Source: Haplosporangium gracile
Taxonomy: Eukaryota; Mortierellomycota; Mortierellomycetes; Mortierellales; Mortierellaceae
Direction of reading: 5' to 3'
DNA length: 30,170 bases
NCBI GenBank assembly: GCA_015499985.1
Contig: JAAAUF010000415.1
Span: 1 to 30,170 of the forward strand
In this document: positions 9,600 to 19,332 of the stretch, in pieces
How positions within the stretch are numbered: the stretch's first letter is position 1
Layout of the letters: each line of letters begins with the position of its first letter
Made by a program: the position numbers and the translations under genes
Notes under the pieces: model-generated
Databases searched by the model: none
What the model was told of the DNA's origin: nothing
What the model saw: the letters and a program-made list of their open reading frames with translations, nothing else

Positions 9600-11165
9600 G
9601 TATCTGCTCGAAAACAGCCGCTCAAGCTCCTCCTCCGGTCGCAACGCGATCGGATAGTTGAATGACAATCTCTCAAGACCCGGCAGCGGTCAAAACTCTA
9701 TCGTATCCATCTCCTTCACCATCTCTTCCGCATCCAACAGCAGCCCCAGATTCTGGAGTTGGCATATGATTGCCTCATCTGGTAATATAAACCGGTTGTT
9801 GCTGCTGCTGATCGTATTCTCTCCTAGTTTCCGTTGAGGAGTTCGGGATCAATTTTGTTCCACTCGATCCTCACTCGCCCTCCATGGCCGCGACCTTTCA
9901 GTCTCCTCCTATCTCTTCCTCCTAGACTAACCGCTCTTCTGTCCTAAAGCAACAATCCAATCCAGGTCCTGTTTCTTGGCCCTCAAATTCGACTCTTCCC
10001 ATCCAAAACACATGTAGCCTCCGCAGTCACCGCAAGCGATTGAGCAGACAAATTCCCGTGTTGAGTTGCATGTCCAGGCCAAGGTGAAATTCTTTTGGCG
10101 CTGGGTGTGATGGCGTTTGAATGGAAAAAAGATTTGAAGATCTTCAAGGAGCGGACAGACGCGAGACATATATCCGTGTAGGATCCGACTGTTGGCGGAT
10201 TGGTCAGACCGGTACTGTTCAGAGACATGGACAATGAGATGGAGTGTGCGCAGGCTGCGGCAGCGCCAGACAGCGAGAGGTGGAGAGGTGGAGGTCCAAA
10301 GGTTCAAGAATTTTTCTTGCATAGTTGCTTCTTGGCGAGTGTCCAGCTCGATATAACCCGTACGATTACAAATACTCAGTTCCTTTACTTGTATCGTTGT
10401 TTTCAGAGTTGAGAGATGGAAAAGGTGCGGAGAGCTGCAGAGATACTGATGGACGGGTGCATAGACCGCGACGAGAAGCGAGCTGGAGCAGGATCTGAGG
10501 TTGTCATTTGACGGTGGCTTCCAGAAAACCTCCAGGGTTGTCAGGGTATCGATCTGCAGCTGCATGGATTGTATGAGCTGAGGCGTCACATCGAGCGTTC
10601 AGAGAGACCGCTCTGACGACGAATGAGGACACACCTCCGTCCAAAATATCTCATTCTCCTCCAGTGTTATCCTGTTTTCCAGTATCGAGAAGTGTGCCTT
10701 GTCAAGAGTAATGTTGTTCTCCTTCAGGCCAGCAAACAATTGCATCCAGTCGTAAGGTCGTCTATCATTCGTCCACGTTCACACGTAATTTGAACTCCTT
10801 GAGGTTGGGCGTGAGCGACAAGAGTCTCTCGAGATCCTCTTGCGTGAATTCAACCCTGGCGAGAACGAAAGACTGAAGCTGTGGGAACGATTAATCCTCT
10901 TGCTGCTTTAGTTCTGTCGCCGTAACAGTGAAAATTGTTCATCTTACACCGAACTCATGTGCTTCGACACAAAGGTCCTCCAATAATGGACGCATATTTA
11001 GGATGCTTATGTCACACTGTGCGTAGTACGAGTACTTCGTTTGGATGGTAAGGTGGGCGAGAGATGATGAGAAAGGAAAGCGCTTGAGATTGGTAACTCT
11101 GCAGTACGCAGTAAAAAGAACCATCTCCCGGTGAGGCTCCAGACACTCTCCATCAATCTCGACAG
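9600..11165 (-). pseudogene. Family M F-box/LRR pseudogene 2 (N-terminal part lost or unrecognisable)
   Basis: Segments in order match the intact 677-aa gene: EPHREMVLFTAYC (about 11120), ARVEFTQEDLERLLSLTPNL (about 10830), TLDKAHFSILEN (about 10690), TPQLIQSMQLQIDTLTTLEV, SRVCPLLEDLQIFFP and QLQNLGLLLDAEEMVKEMD (about 9750). Lesions include an in-frame TGA at 10601-10599 exactly where the intact copy has Trp (ERSLWALDLTP becomes ERSL stop TLDVTP), an in-frame TGA at 9692-9690 near the C terminus, a frame change near 10780 and further breaks in 9800-9930. The F-box itself is not recognisable; it may lie degraded in 11170-11500. The longest open piece is about 220 codons. It is clearly nonfunctional as an F-box receptor. 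Confidence 0.8.
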
Positions 11166-12591
11166 ATATGATCGGGGGACAGAGGCGCTATTGGCGCGGA
11201 GAAGCAATGAGTTTGTAGCCGGTTTAATTGATGAACTGGATTATTCTGGACCCTAAAATGGCAGGGACGTGCTTCTTTCCACCAGTAGGAGCGTGGAGGG
11301 GGCGAATGAGAGATTAGCTCAAAGAAAGGTGGCACTGCATGAAACAAATTATTGAGGAGTATCTTCAGTGCTCGCTCATGGGTGTCCCTCTGTTTCGCTG
11401 CACTTGAATAAATAACTGCAGCTGTTTTCATCAAGGAGTTAATTCTGAGGTGTATACAATGCAATGCAATTAGCACACAATTGTGCAACTTTGAACGATT
11501 TTGACATTTCGAAAGGCATGGAAAAAAAACCGGGCATCACTCGGTCAATGTTGCTATTTTTGCTTGGGAACAGAACAAATGAGATCAATTCAAATATCAA
11601 GCACCATTAGTTATTTGTAGATCCTTTGTCTCAGGGCAAGATCAATGTCTACCGAGCTCTAGGGACTGATATCCTTTCTCGATCAGCCATCAACGATCTG
11701 CTTCTAGCGTTGTGCTGTATGACCGCCTCTTTCGTTCATGCCGAACGTTCCCCCCTCTTACGGATGAAAAATTAACTAATGCCTGTGGCTTTCCTTTTTG
11801 CCCTTCTCACTTTTTCGAATATTGAACTGACTTAGCATACCCCCTTCTTTTTTTCCCTCTCCTTCAAGCCACATTTTGATCTTGTCAGAAACAGCCGGAT
11901 CATGTAAAGGATCAAAGGATCAAAACAGGAAGAGACGGATCCACCACCGGGAAACTGAATCAGCTCACAGTCAGAAAAAATAGCATCGTTGCAATGACTC
12001 GCTGACAGATCCATCTCTTCCCCTCGAGAGGGTTAATTCAACAGATGATCATCGACCCATGCGCGATCGCTCGTACAAGGTATGCTTTGGGCTTCCTAGC
12101 TTAAAGGAGGAAAAGGAACAAAGGGTTCCTTTGCAGACAAAGGATGCTGGACAGCAGTTGGAAGCTGAAGGACACGCAGTGGAAACAAAAACCGTGTTTT
12201 CAGACAGACAAGGAACACGCGTAGACAACCTACAACAACACCAACACCAACAACAAACACTCAAATAAAGGAAGGGAATTCATATTAGAGCACTTGCTTT
12301 GTAGATCGCCCGCCCTAGTCGTTTGTGGGGTTTTAACAAGTGCGCGCGTTATCAGAGAGACAAAGCGGGACAAGGAAAAAGAGCCTTCTTTTCTTTCGTC
12401 TACGCCACTCGCCTCCCGCCTCCCTTTGCAACAACTTTCTTCTGCTACGCTTTCCACCTCAGCACCTTTCTCGTCTACGCCTTCTTCCTTCTCTTCACAA
12501 TCTTTCTTTTCTGTCAACACGACACATTGCCGTCCGCCAACCAACACTCATTCGTCCTTCACACACGCTCACTCACGTCGACACATCAGGA
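11166..12591. other. Intergenic between divergent family M and family P copies
   Basis: The left part (11170-11500) may hold the decayed N terminus of pseudogene 2. Minus-strand frames there have only vague similarity (ALKILLNN, PPFFELISHSPPP). 11500-12290 shows no convincing gene. 12390-12591 is a CT-rich then CA-rich leader leading to the ATG of copy A. No RNA gene is seen. Confidence 0.45.
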
Positions 12592-14060
12592 ATGTCAACT
12601 CACCCGCTCGACCTATCCGAGATCCTCAGCCGCATCGACTTCTTTCTTCCACTCTGGAAACGCTCCTCACCAGACTCCAGCTACTTCGCCTTCAAAGCAA
12701 AAAAAAATCGTCTCCTGTATCCCTGTCTGCAAACTGTAGCACCAGACCTTCCTGCCCATTCTCTGGCTCACCTATGACCACTTGGGAATGAAAAGCATCC
12801 CCGGCAAAGTCCTCACCCAGAACAGTCGCTACTTCAGGGCCCTCTACTGGACTTTGAATGCGCACTGGGGACTATTTCATTGCCAGCACCTCACTACTTT
12901 GAGCATCGTGAGCCCATATTTCAAGAGGCGTCGATCAGGAGAACCTACTCTGAAGAAGGATATCCATCGACAGTTGGTCAGATCGAGTCCTAGACTCAGG
13001 ACGTGGATCTGGTATGGACATACACCCAGGACGACTCTGAAGACGGACGACTTTTTGCAGCCCAAGAATCTTAGACACTTGCATCTTGTCAATTGGAATG
13101 TGACTGGAGGGCAACTGGAAAAGGTTTGAGAGCCGTTGGGGAACATTGAAGTCTCTGGAACTCAATAGAATCATGAGCGACCATCTTCTTCCAGGAGGCC
13201 CACGAGGCCAGAACAACAACAACACTAAGGACGACGCAACCGACGAAGCCTCTTTCGATGAGCATCACGGAGACCAATTGGTTCTTTCCTTTGTCACAAA
13301 GGTGGTCGACTCAACAGCTTGAATCTATGTCGTGACCTGCAAGAACTGGCTTCCTTTGTCTAAATACGGAGCATCTCTCCTTGTATGTCGACGAGACTAG
13401 TTCTTTGCCTCTGAAGGAGGGGATTGACTGTCTACAAACCCAGTGTGCCAAGATCCGAAGCTTACCCCTCAAGAACTATTGCTGAGAGGACAAGCTGTCT
13501 GTTGAGATTATACAGAACTGTTCCGTGATAGGATTGACTAATCTGGACTTGTCGGGAGGTACGGCTACGAACGGCATTGTGGCGGCGATCATGACACAGG
13601 CAAGGACATTGCACAGTTTGAAGATTTCCACCAGCCCGGCAGGACTTTCTGTCAAAAACGCCTTACTACTGTTGACGAGAATGAGCGAGCTAAGAAAGCT
13701 CCAGCTGTGCATGAGGATCATTGTATGTAGTCTGAAGGAGGTTATGACTTGGGGCAATTTACCCTGGGCGAGAGAACTGGAGGTGCTTTCTTTGAGGTTT
13801 GGGTCTAACCAGGTGGACGATCTATATAGTGATGACGGCGATGTCGATGGCTACGATGAAGAAAATGGCAACAACGACAACGACAGCATAGACAATGTCG
13901 AGAGCGACGAAAAGAATGACGATGGCGATGATGGTGTTGGTAAAGTTCTCCAAAAAGGAGAGGAGGTGGTGCTTGACATGGTATTTAAACAGGTTGAAGG
14001 AATGAAATACTTGCGCTCTCTTTTGATTAAATGTCAACGGTGTCCTTTACACCCATCGTC
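12592..14060 (+). pseudogene. Family P F-box pseudogene, copy A
   Basis: The ATG at 12592 opens MSTHPLDLSEILSRIDFFLP, clearly related to intact copy C (MSTHPLEVPEILTRIGQYLP). A frame change at or near the A9 run 12699-12707 is followed by an in-frame TAG at 12737-12739, where copy C has Trp (SKLWYQTLLPILW versus CKL-stop-HQTFLPILW). The frame then runs through LTYDHLGMKSIPGKVLTQ and YFRALYWTLNAHWGLFHC to 13129, where it breaks again (LRAVGEHLKSLELNRI continues in another frame). The last open part, from 13525, matches copy C's C-terminal repeats and includes an acidic insert (about 13815-13935). The 3' limit is approximate: the last similarity is KQVEGMKYLRSLLIK near 14030. Confidence 0.8.
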
Positions 14061-14268
14061 CATGCAAATAAACTATTTTCTCGTTTGCTTACCAAATTAT
14101 CTTTCTGGCCTAGCACTTCCTTTTTTCATTTTCCTTATCTTTATTCCTCTCGCAACTACTCAATTTTCTCCTCATCATTGCGACACATTCATCTCTTTTC
14201 CATTGATTCCTTATTCTTGCTGTCATGGCACTTCACTGCACAGCAAAGTCAACCTTCCCTCCACCAGC
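14061..14268. other. Short spacer between copies A and B
   Basis: This is about 200 bases of T/C-rich sequence. By chance it is open in the same frame as the end of copy A, producing a read-through frame ending at 14313 inside copy B. It resembles the pyrimidine-rich leaders of the other family P copies. Confidence 0.5.
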
Positions 14269-15690
14269 AAGTCAACTCACCCACTGGAACTACTCGAAAT
14301 TCTCCCTCTCTAGGAAGACTATACAGGACACCTAACAGGCGGCTCCAACGCCACCTTCCTATCAAAAACCTTCCGCTCCTGCCTCCTCATCTGCAAGCTC
14401 TGGTACCACGCCTTCTTACCAATCCTCTAACACACCTACTGCCACTTATCAAACATGAAGAGCATCCTCGACAAGGTCATCACACAGAACAGTCATCTCT
14501 TCAAGATCTTTAATTAGACGACTGGGGGACACTGGGGGCCGTTTCATTATCAGCAGCTTCTGGAGTTGAGTATTTTACGACAAGACGCGAATGAGCCTTG
14601 GTTTACGTTGTCTGATCAGCGGAGGTTAACTGCGGCTAAAGACGTTGCTGTGGCATGGTCCTATTCCCAAGGTAGCTTTGAATCCGAGGGATTTTTGCAG
14701 CTAAAGGAGCTCACGCGTTTGAAACTATGGATGGATTGGGACGGAGGGAAAGCTAATTGAGGCACTAAGGGCTGTTGCAGGGACTTTAGAGGGCTTGGAG
14801 GTTGTGGTGGTCGAGTCTGATGAGGCTGCTGTGGCATATCCAGCGCTACTAGATGACGAAGGCAACCCTGCCGACAGTATTAGTCTGGACGACGGAACAC
14901 AATCATTTATGTCAATGCTCAAAGCACTGCGCGGGGTGTCACATCAGAGGTCATGTGTGGATGTGGCGAAGCTGGCCTCGAGCGCTCCTAACCTGGAACG
15001 CATTATGTGGATCATCGGTCTTGGCGGCCGCAGCGCCAGCAGCGCCAGCAGCTACGACATTGTGATCTCGTGAACAGTCTTCGCCATCGGTTTCGCAAGC
15101 TTCGAGCAGTCTGGTTCTTGGACCTTTCCGCAGACCCGTAGCAGACGTGCAGCCTAATCCGTTGTTAAAGGAGGACTGGCTGATATCAGGGCGACAGTGC
15201 CATCGCTCACCGATAGCCTTGTCGCGCCTATTTTAACACAGGCCGAGACACTGGAGGAATTGATGATGGAGGTTTCCAAGGCCGCAGAAACGAAGAATTT
15301 TTGACCTCAGGACGCCATACCGCTGCTGAAGAGGTGGGGCAAGCTCAAGTTCTTTGGGGTGCATGGAGGCATGACCGAGACATCTCCTCTGGATGCGATT
15401 GAGGTCTGGCAATGTGTGCTGCTCTGGGGGAGTAACCTAGAGAAGAGTTTCATGAAATTTGACAATTTTGTAGGTGTGAGGGCGGAGCAGGAGTAGGAAG
15501 AGGAGGGGGATGGGCAGCATGGCGACATGGACAAGGTAGATATTTCGACGTTGTTGGAAGCACTGTCGAGTAGCAATCCTTATATGGACTGGCACTATTG
15601 ACAAAAGGATGCTGGGACAGTTCTACGCAGACGAGACAAGGCGGCGCTTATTCGCCTTCACACGATTGAGTTCCATCTTCCTACACAAAT
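14269..15690 (+). pseudogene. Family P F-box pseudogene, copy B
   Basis: The start codon position reads AAG (14269-14271), followed by STHPLELLEILPL. Three in-frame stops sit where relatives have Trp: TAG 14311-14313 (LPLW), TAA 14428-14430 (LPILW) and TAG 14515-14517 (matching the Trp of LYWTL in copy A). Next comes FHYQQLLELSIL and a long open piece to FLQLKELTRLKLWMDWDGG, then a frameshift at about 14745 to LIEALRAVAGTLEGLEVV. Later pieces include VAKLASSAPNLERIMWI (matching VELAQCCPNLKRLTV of copy C), PLLKRWGKLKFFGV and a C-terminal LIRLHTIEFHL near 15650. Loss of the start codon plus several stops make it a firm pseudogene. Confidence 0.82.
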
Positions 15691-15748
15691 AAACAGGCCC
15701 GAATGTGACTGGGAACTCTGCCGCGTTATCTCTCTCACCTCTCACATC

Positions 15749-15950
15749 ATTTTTTTTTTTCCATTTTAACTTTTCTTCCCGCATCCCCTTCCAGTCCAAC
15801 GACAAAAAAGCAGGCAACAATACAAACAACACACAACAAACAAACAGGTAGACAGAGCCGTACATCGACAAGGCAAGGATCCTCGCTTACCCACTCACAC
15901 CCGCACCCAGCAGGCTTGCAGCAAGACCAGACATACATACACAACCACTC
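15749..15950 (+). promoter_or_regulatory. Pyrimidine-rich then CA-rich leader of copy C
   Basis: A T10 tract and CTTTTCTTCCC-type sequence (15750-15795) are followed by A/C-rich sequence (ACAAACAACACACAACAAAC, about 15820-15840) and an ACATACACAACCACTC context right before the ATG at 15951. CT-rich blocks near fungal transcription starts and A/C-rich untranslated leaders are typical, so this is read as the core promoter and 5' UTR. No clear TATA box is seen. Confidence 0.45.
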
Positions 15951-17681
15951 ATGTCGACACACCCCCTTGAGGTCCCAGAGATCCTGACTCGGATCGGTCA
16001 ATACCTCCCCCTCTGGGTAGAGCACGACGAGAACGACCTAGGCAAAAAGACCATTGCCTTCGACCACCACAGCCTCCTCTCATGCATGCAGGTCTCCAAA
16101 CTGTGGTACCAGACCCTCCTTCCAATCCTTTGGTACAGTTACGACGGTCTCAAGATGGCTGCGTTACCACAGGAGGTCATCACCCGATACAGTCGACACT
16201 TCAGGCACTTTTACGCAACTGGTTGTCATGCAGGACCGTTCTTGTCGACCCACCTTGTCGAACTGACGATTTATATCCGGATGATGGACCCACCGATCAG
16301 TTTGATGGCGCAGAAGCAGTTGATTAGAGCCAACCCGCGGTTGAGGTACTTGGTGTGGTATGGACCGGACAGGGCGACGGAGCTGGAAGTGGAGGATTTT
16401 GCGGGATTGCGGTATCTACAGGAGTTGAGACTTTTTAATTGGGATGGTGGAGATATGAGGCTTGCGAGGGTTCTTAGGGCTGTGAAGGATACAATCAGGA
16501 CGTTTGAGGTCAGCAGGATCAAGGGTGTGTTGCCCGGAGATCTCTCAGGGGCGCTTCATCGACGGTTGGATCCTGTTTTTCATCCAGAAGAGCAGGAGGA
16601 CGATTACATCTTCAGTCTCAATAACAGGAGCAACAGCAGCAACAGCGCAGCGACAGTGACGGATCTAACTGCTACCATTACAGGAGATGTTGTCGTCGGA
16701 GTGGAAGAGCAAGAGGGACTGGTGCTTCCATATATGGAAAAGATCAAGGTGATGTTTGACAGGAACCCCGACTATGTCGAGCTGGCACAGTGCTGCCCCA
16801 ACCTCAAGCGGCTGACAGTCTCAGGACTGGGCCACGGTGACTCATATCGACTCTCCAGGTGCCTGCGGGATCAGTGCCAGCAACTTAAAGTCCTCGTCCT
16901 CAAGGACGTACTCCTCCCCCAGGAAGACGCCATCGAACTGCTGCGATCATGTCTTTCCGCAGGAGGACTCACCAAGATCCATCTGGATGTGGTTGGGTTT
17001 GAGCAGGACTGTATCTCTGCGGTTCTTTTGCACTCTTCGACACTGGAAAAGTTGACGATCGCCAGTACTGCCGAGGATGCGGTTGACTTGGAGGGAGTGC
17101 TGAGGATTATGGTCGAGTGTGAAAAATTGAAGACTTTGCGGTTTATGCTGGATACGTCTGTACCTGATGTGGATGTTTTGGAGGCTTGGAGGGCTCAGGA
17201 ATGGGCGTGTACTGGGTTGGAGAGACTTGGAATCGAGTTTAATTATTGTGAGTTTGGAGACGAGGACGATGACGAGAATGATAGTGAGGACAACGATGAG
17301 GAGGAAGAGTATGATATCGATGATCATAGTGGTGGTAGCGAGAAAAAGGATAAGGTGAAGAAATCAATGGAACATGATACAGAAGGGAGGAGGGACGAGG
17401 ATGAGGTTCGACAGGACACTATGACTGTTAGACAAGCAAGGAGAGGCAAGGAGGACGGCGGAGAAAAGATGACGATTTCGGGCGAGACACCGTACATGGG
17501 ATGGTACTGTCACCCACAGGAGTCGCGCGACTTTGAGTCGTCGAGAGACGAGATGGACAGGGCGGCGTTGAGGATGCTGTTTGAGATGGTACAGAGGTTT
17601 AAGAAGCTGCATACACTCAAGTGGAAGGATGTTGAGTACTCTCGATCCTCTACTCCTCCCAGATGTCGACATATCAAATAG
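15951..17681 (+). CDS. Intact family P F-box/LRR-like protein, 576 aa (copy C)
   Basis: A single open frame from ATG 15951 to TAG 17681. Residues 1 to about 65 form an F-box-like domain (HPLEVPEILTRIGQYLPLW, then LLSCMQVSKLWYQTLLPILW), the expected Skp1-binding element of an SCF ubiquitin ligase. The middle and C-terminal parts have irregular LRR-like units: YVELAQCCPNLKRLTVSGLG, RDQCQQLKVLVLKDVLL, STLEKLTIAS and CEKLKTLRFML, which would recognise substrate. An acidic stretch (EDDDENDSEDNDEEEEYD) sits at about residues 436-455, followed by a charged, likely disordered stretch and a C-terminal helix-like segment (MLFEMVQRFKKLHTLKWKD). This is the only member of the tandem plus-strand array with no stop or frameshift. 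No intron is needed. Substrate and pathway cannot be told. Confidence 0.87.
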   Translation: MSTHPLEVPEILTRIGQYLPLWVEHDENDLGKKTIAFDHHSLLSCMQVSKLWYQTLLPILWYSYDGLKMAALPQEVITRYSRHFRHFYATGCHAGPFLSTHLVELTIYIRMMDPPISLMAQKQLIRANPRLRYLVWYGPDRATELEVEDFAGLRYLQELRLFNWDGGDMRLARVLRAVKDTIRTFEVSRIKGVLPGDLSGALHRRLDPVFHPEEQEDDYIFSLNNRSNSSNSAATVTDLTATITGDVVVGVEEQEGLVLPYMEKIKVMFDRNPDYVELAQCCPNLKRLTVSGLGHGDSYRLSRCLRDQCQQLKVLVLKDVLLPQEDAIELLRSCLSAGGLTKIHLDVVGFEQDCISAVLLHSSTLEKLTIASTAEDAVDLEGVLRIMVECEKLKTLRFMLDTSVPDVDVLEAWRAQEWACTGLERLGIEFNYCEFGDEDDDENDSEDNDEEEEYDIDDHSGGSEKKDKVKKSMEHDTEGRRDEDEVRQDTMTVRQARRGKEDGGEKMTISGETPYMGWYCHPQESRDFESSRDEMDRAALRMLFEMVQRFKKLHTLKWKDVEYSRSSTPPRCRHIK

Positions 17682-18253
17682 AATCCTTTCTTGCATCTTG
17701 CATGTGCCTTTTATTTGTTGTAGACTGTGTGATTGTGTAAATGGAGTATGCGTGCGAGTATATGTCGTTGTTGTTGTTGTTGTTCCTGAGTATGCGATAA
17801 GACAAAACGCTGGTAAAGCACGTCCTTGGTATTTCTTAGTCTTCTTTTCTTTCCCCTTGACCCCTTTCTCCTTTGCTCCTCCTCTTTGCTTCCATCCCAT
17901 CGACTCTTCCAGTCACATCACTTACCCCACTCCTCTCTGTCATTCCTCCTCTCGATCCTTTCACCTTTCTTTCATTCCTGTTCACTCTCCCCTCGCAATC
18001 ACCGCCACTTTCATTCTCCCTTCAGCCTTGTTTCGTTTCAACTCTGCATTACCCCCATACTGCTTGCCTGCTACCATTCATTCAATTGCTCACTCATCTT
18101 CATCCTGCATTTCATTGAGTTCTTCTCATTCACTCACACACACAGGCTCACAGCAATAAAACTGCGAAAAAAAAAACAAAAACAACAACGACGAGAACGA
18201 GATCAACAACCAACAATCACAACAAGCAATAACAAGAACGATAACAAAAAAAA
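17682..18253. other. Spacer between copies C and D: 3' UTR and leader
   Basis: The first part is the 3' flank of copy C (TTTTATTTGTTG near 17710 is a loose polyadenylation-type context). A (GTT)6 microsatellite follows at 17767-17784. From about 17825 the sequence is strongly pyrimidine-rich, then from about 18160 A/C-rich (AACAACAACGACGAG), ending at the ATG of copy D. Long plus-strand open frames here are low-complexity S/P/H/L/F peptides and are not called as genes. Confidence 0.6.
17767..17784 (+). repeat. (GTT)6 microsatellite
   Basis: Six perfect GTT units occur in the 3' flank of copy C. It is a simple sequence repeat without inferred function. Confidence 0.85.
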
Positions 18254-18790
18254 ATGTCCATAAACCCTCTCGACCTACCCGATATCCTCGCCCGAGTAGG
18301 TCACTTCCTCCCTCTCTGAGCACCCCACCACGGCTTCCAAACGCGAAACAATAAGAACAACCGCAATCATCCACTTCCAACCACACACCATCCTCTCCTG
18401 CATCCGCGTCTCCAAACTCTGGCATCACATCCTCACCCCCCATCCTCTGGTACGCCTATTACTCCTTCCACATGGGCGCCAACAGCAACACCAATCACCC
18501 TACGACACTACCAACAGTAATAGCCAATTCATCACCATGAAGATCAGTGGTGGTTTGATTCCACCTAAAGTCATACCCAGGAACAGTACTCATTATCGGA
18601 TCTTTGAAGACGCTGGCAATTCGCTTGGTCCCTTCCATTGTACTCGTTTGATCAAAGTAACGTTCTTGAAGGCGTTCTGTGGACGGGCAATGATGGGTTT
18701 CGAGAACCAACGACTGCTTGTGAAGTGAACCTCGAAATACGGGAGTTGTATTGGTGTAGACCTCTTGTTCTTCGCGGTTGGCACGCGATG
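18254..18790 (+). pseudogene. Family P F-box pseudogene, copy D (truncated)
   Basis: ATG 18254 opens MSINPLDLPDILARVGHFLP. An in-frame TGA at 18317-18319 replaces the Trp of the LPLW motif in copy C. Similarity continues with CIRVSKLWHHILTP, then changes frame at the C6 run 18436-18441 to ILWYAYYSFHMG, and later FITMKISGGLIPPKVIPRNS with LGPFHCTRLIKVTF. The last recognisable similarity is near EVNLEIRELYWCRPL (about 18770), matching the QLIRANPRLRYLVWYG segment of copy C. The LRR-like two-thirds is missing, so the copy was truncated as well as mutated. An AT-rich 17-mer shared with 23142-23158 lies about 100 bases beyond the break. Confidence 0.77.
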
Positions 18791-19332
18791 TTCTACAAAA
18801 ACTTATTGTCCATTTACATAAAATTACACATGGGTTTGGAACAAAAACGTAGTCGTGAATAGCTGGCTAACCGGGGTTTAGCGGCCAAAATAAAATATTT
18901 TGATGTGAAATGCGCAATAGTAAGCGTCTTTTTATTAAACGGCAGAACACCCTCTTGCCATAGGAAAGGTACGACTGTATCGGTGCCTTCTACTTTATGA
19001 AAGGAAACGCAGATAAAAAAAGGGGAGGGAGTTGCCCTATTGGCAGAGATAGCCATCATCGAATATCCATGCACAACCATTACCAATGATAGTTGTGCTT
19101 CAGTATCTCGCCATAGATTCTCAAATCAACCCGCCAAAGAAATCTGCGGATGTGCGGCTCGCATGCATTTTTTTTAAAAGCGGCTAGACTATGACTCATT
19201 CCAGTCTCGCTCCACACGGCAATTGCTCTTCGCCTGTGTGCGACGAACGAAAGAGTTGCTGAATATAAAAAAAAAACAACCGGTTGGAAAAGAAAATATT
19301 TTTCTTTGCTGTACTGTTCGATGTCGTTATTT
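18791..19332. other. Intergenic between copy D and the 702-aa gene
   Basis: No gene is seen. It contains CCAAAATAAAATATTTT at 18885-18901 (exact match at 23142-23158), an A8 run near 19266, and the 3' flank of the minus-strand gene stopping at 19333. Confidence 0.5.
18885..18901 (+). repeat. 17-base AT-rich motif, copy 1
   Basis: CCAAAATAAAATATTTT is identical to 23142-23158 on the same strand. The flanks differ (GCGG before, GATGTG after). It may be a transposon-end relic or chance in AT-rich DNA. Confidence 0.35.

Noticed and set aside
13525..14313. A 262-codon plus-strand open frame as one protein
   Set aside because: Its first part is the C-terminal half of broken copy A, the middle is a low-complexity spacer, and the end (KSTHPLELLEILPL) is the beginning of copy B. 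It is a chance read-through, not a gene.
17581..18263. Overlapping plus-strand frames of 145-192 codons after copy C
   Set aside because: They encode S/P/H/L/F-rich low-complexity peptides produced by the CT-rich leader of copy D, and none shows a family motif.
10599..18319. Reassigned stop codon (stops read as Trp)
   Set aside because: TAG, TGA and TAA all occur at Trp positions, the same copies also have frameshifts, and the intact genes use TGG for Trp and normal stops.
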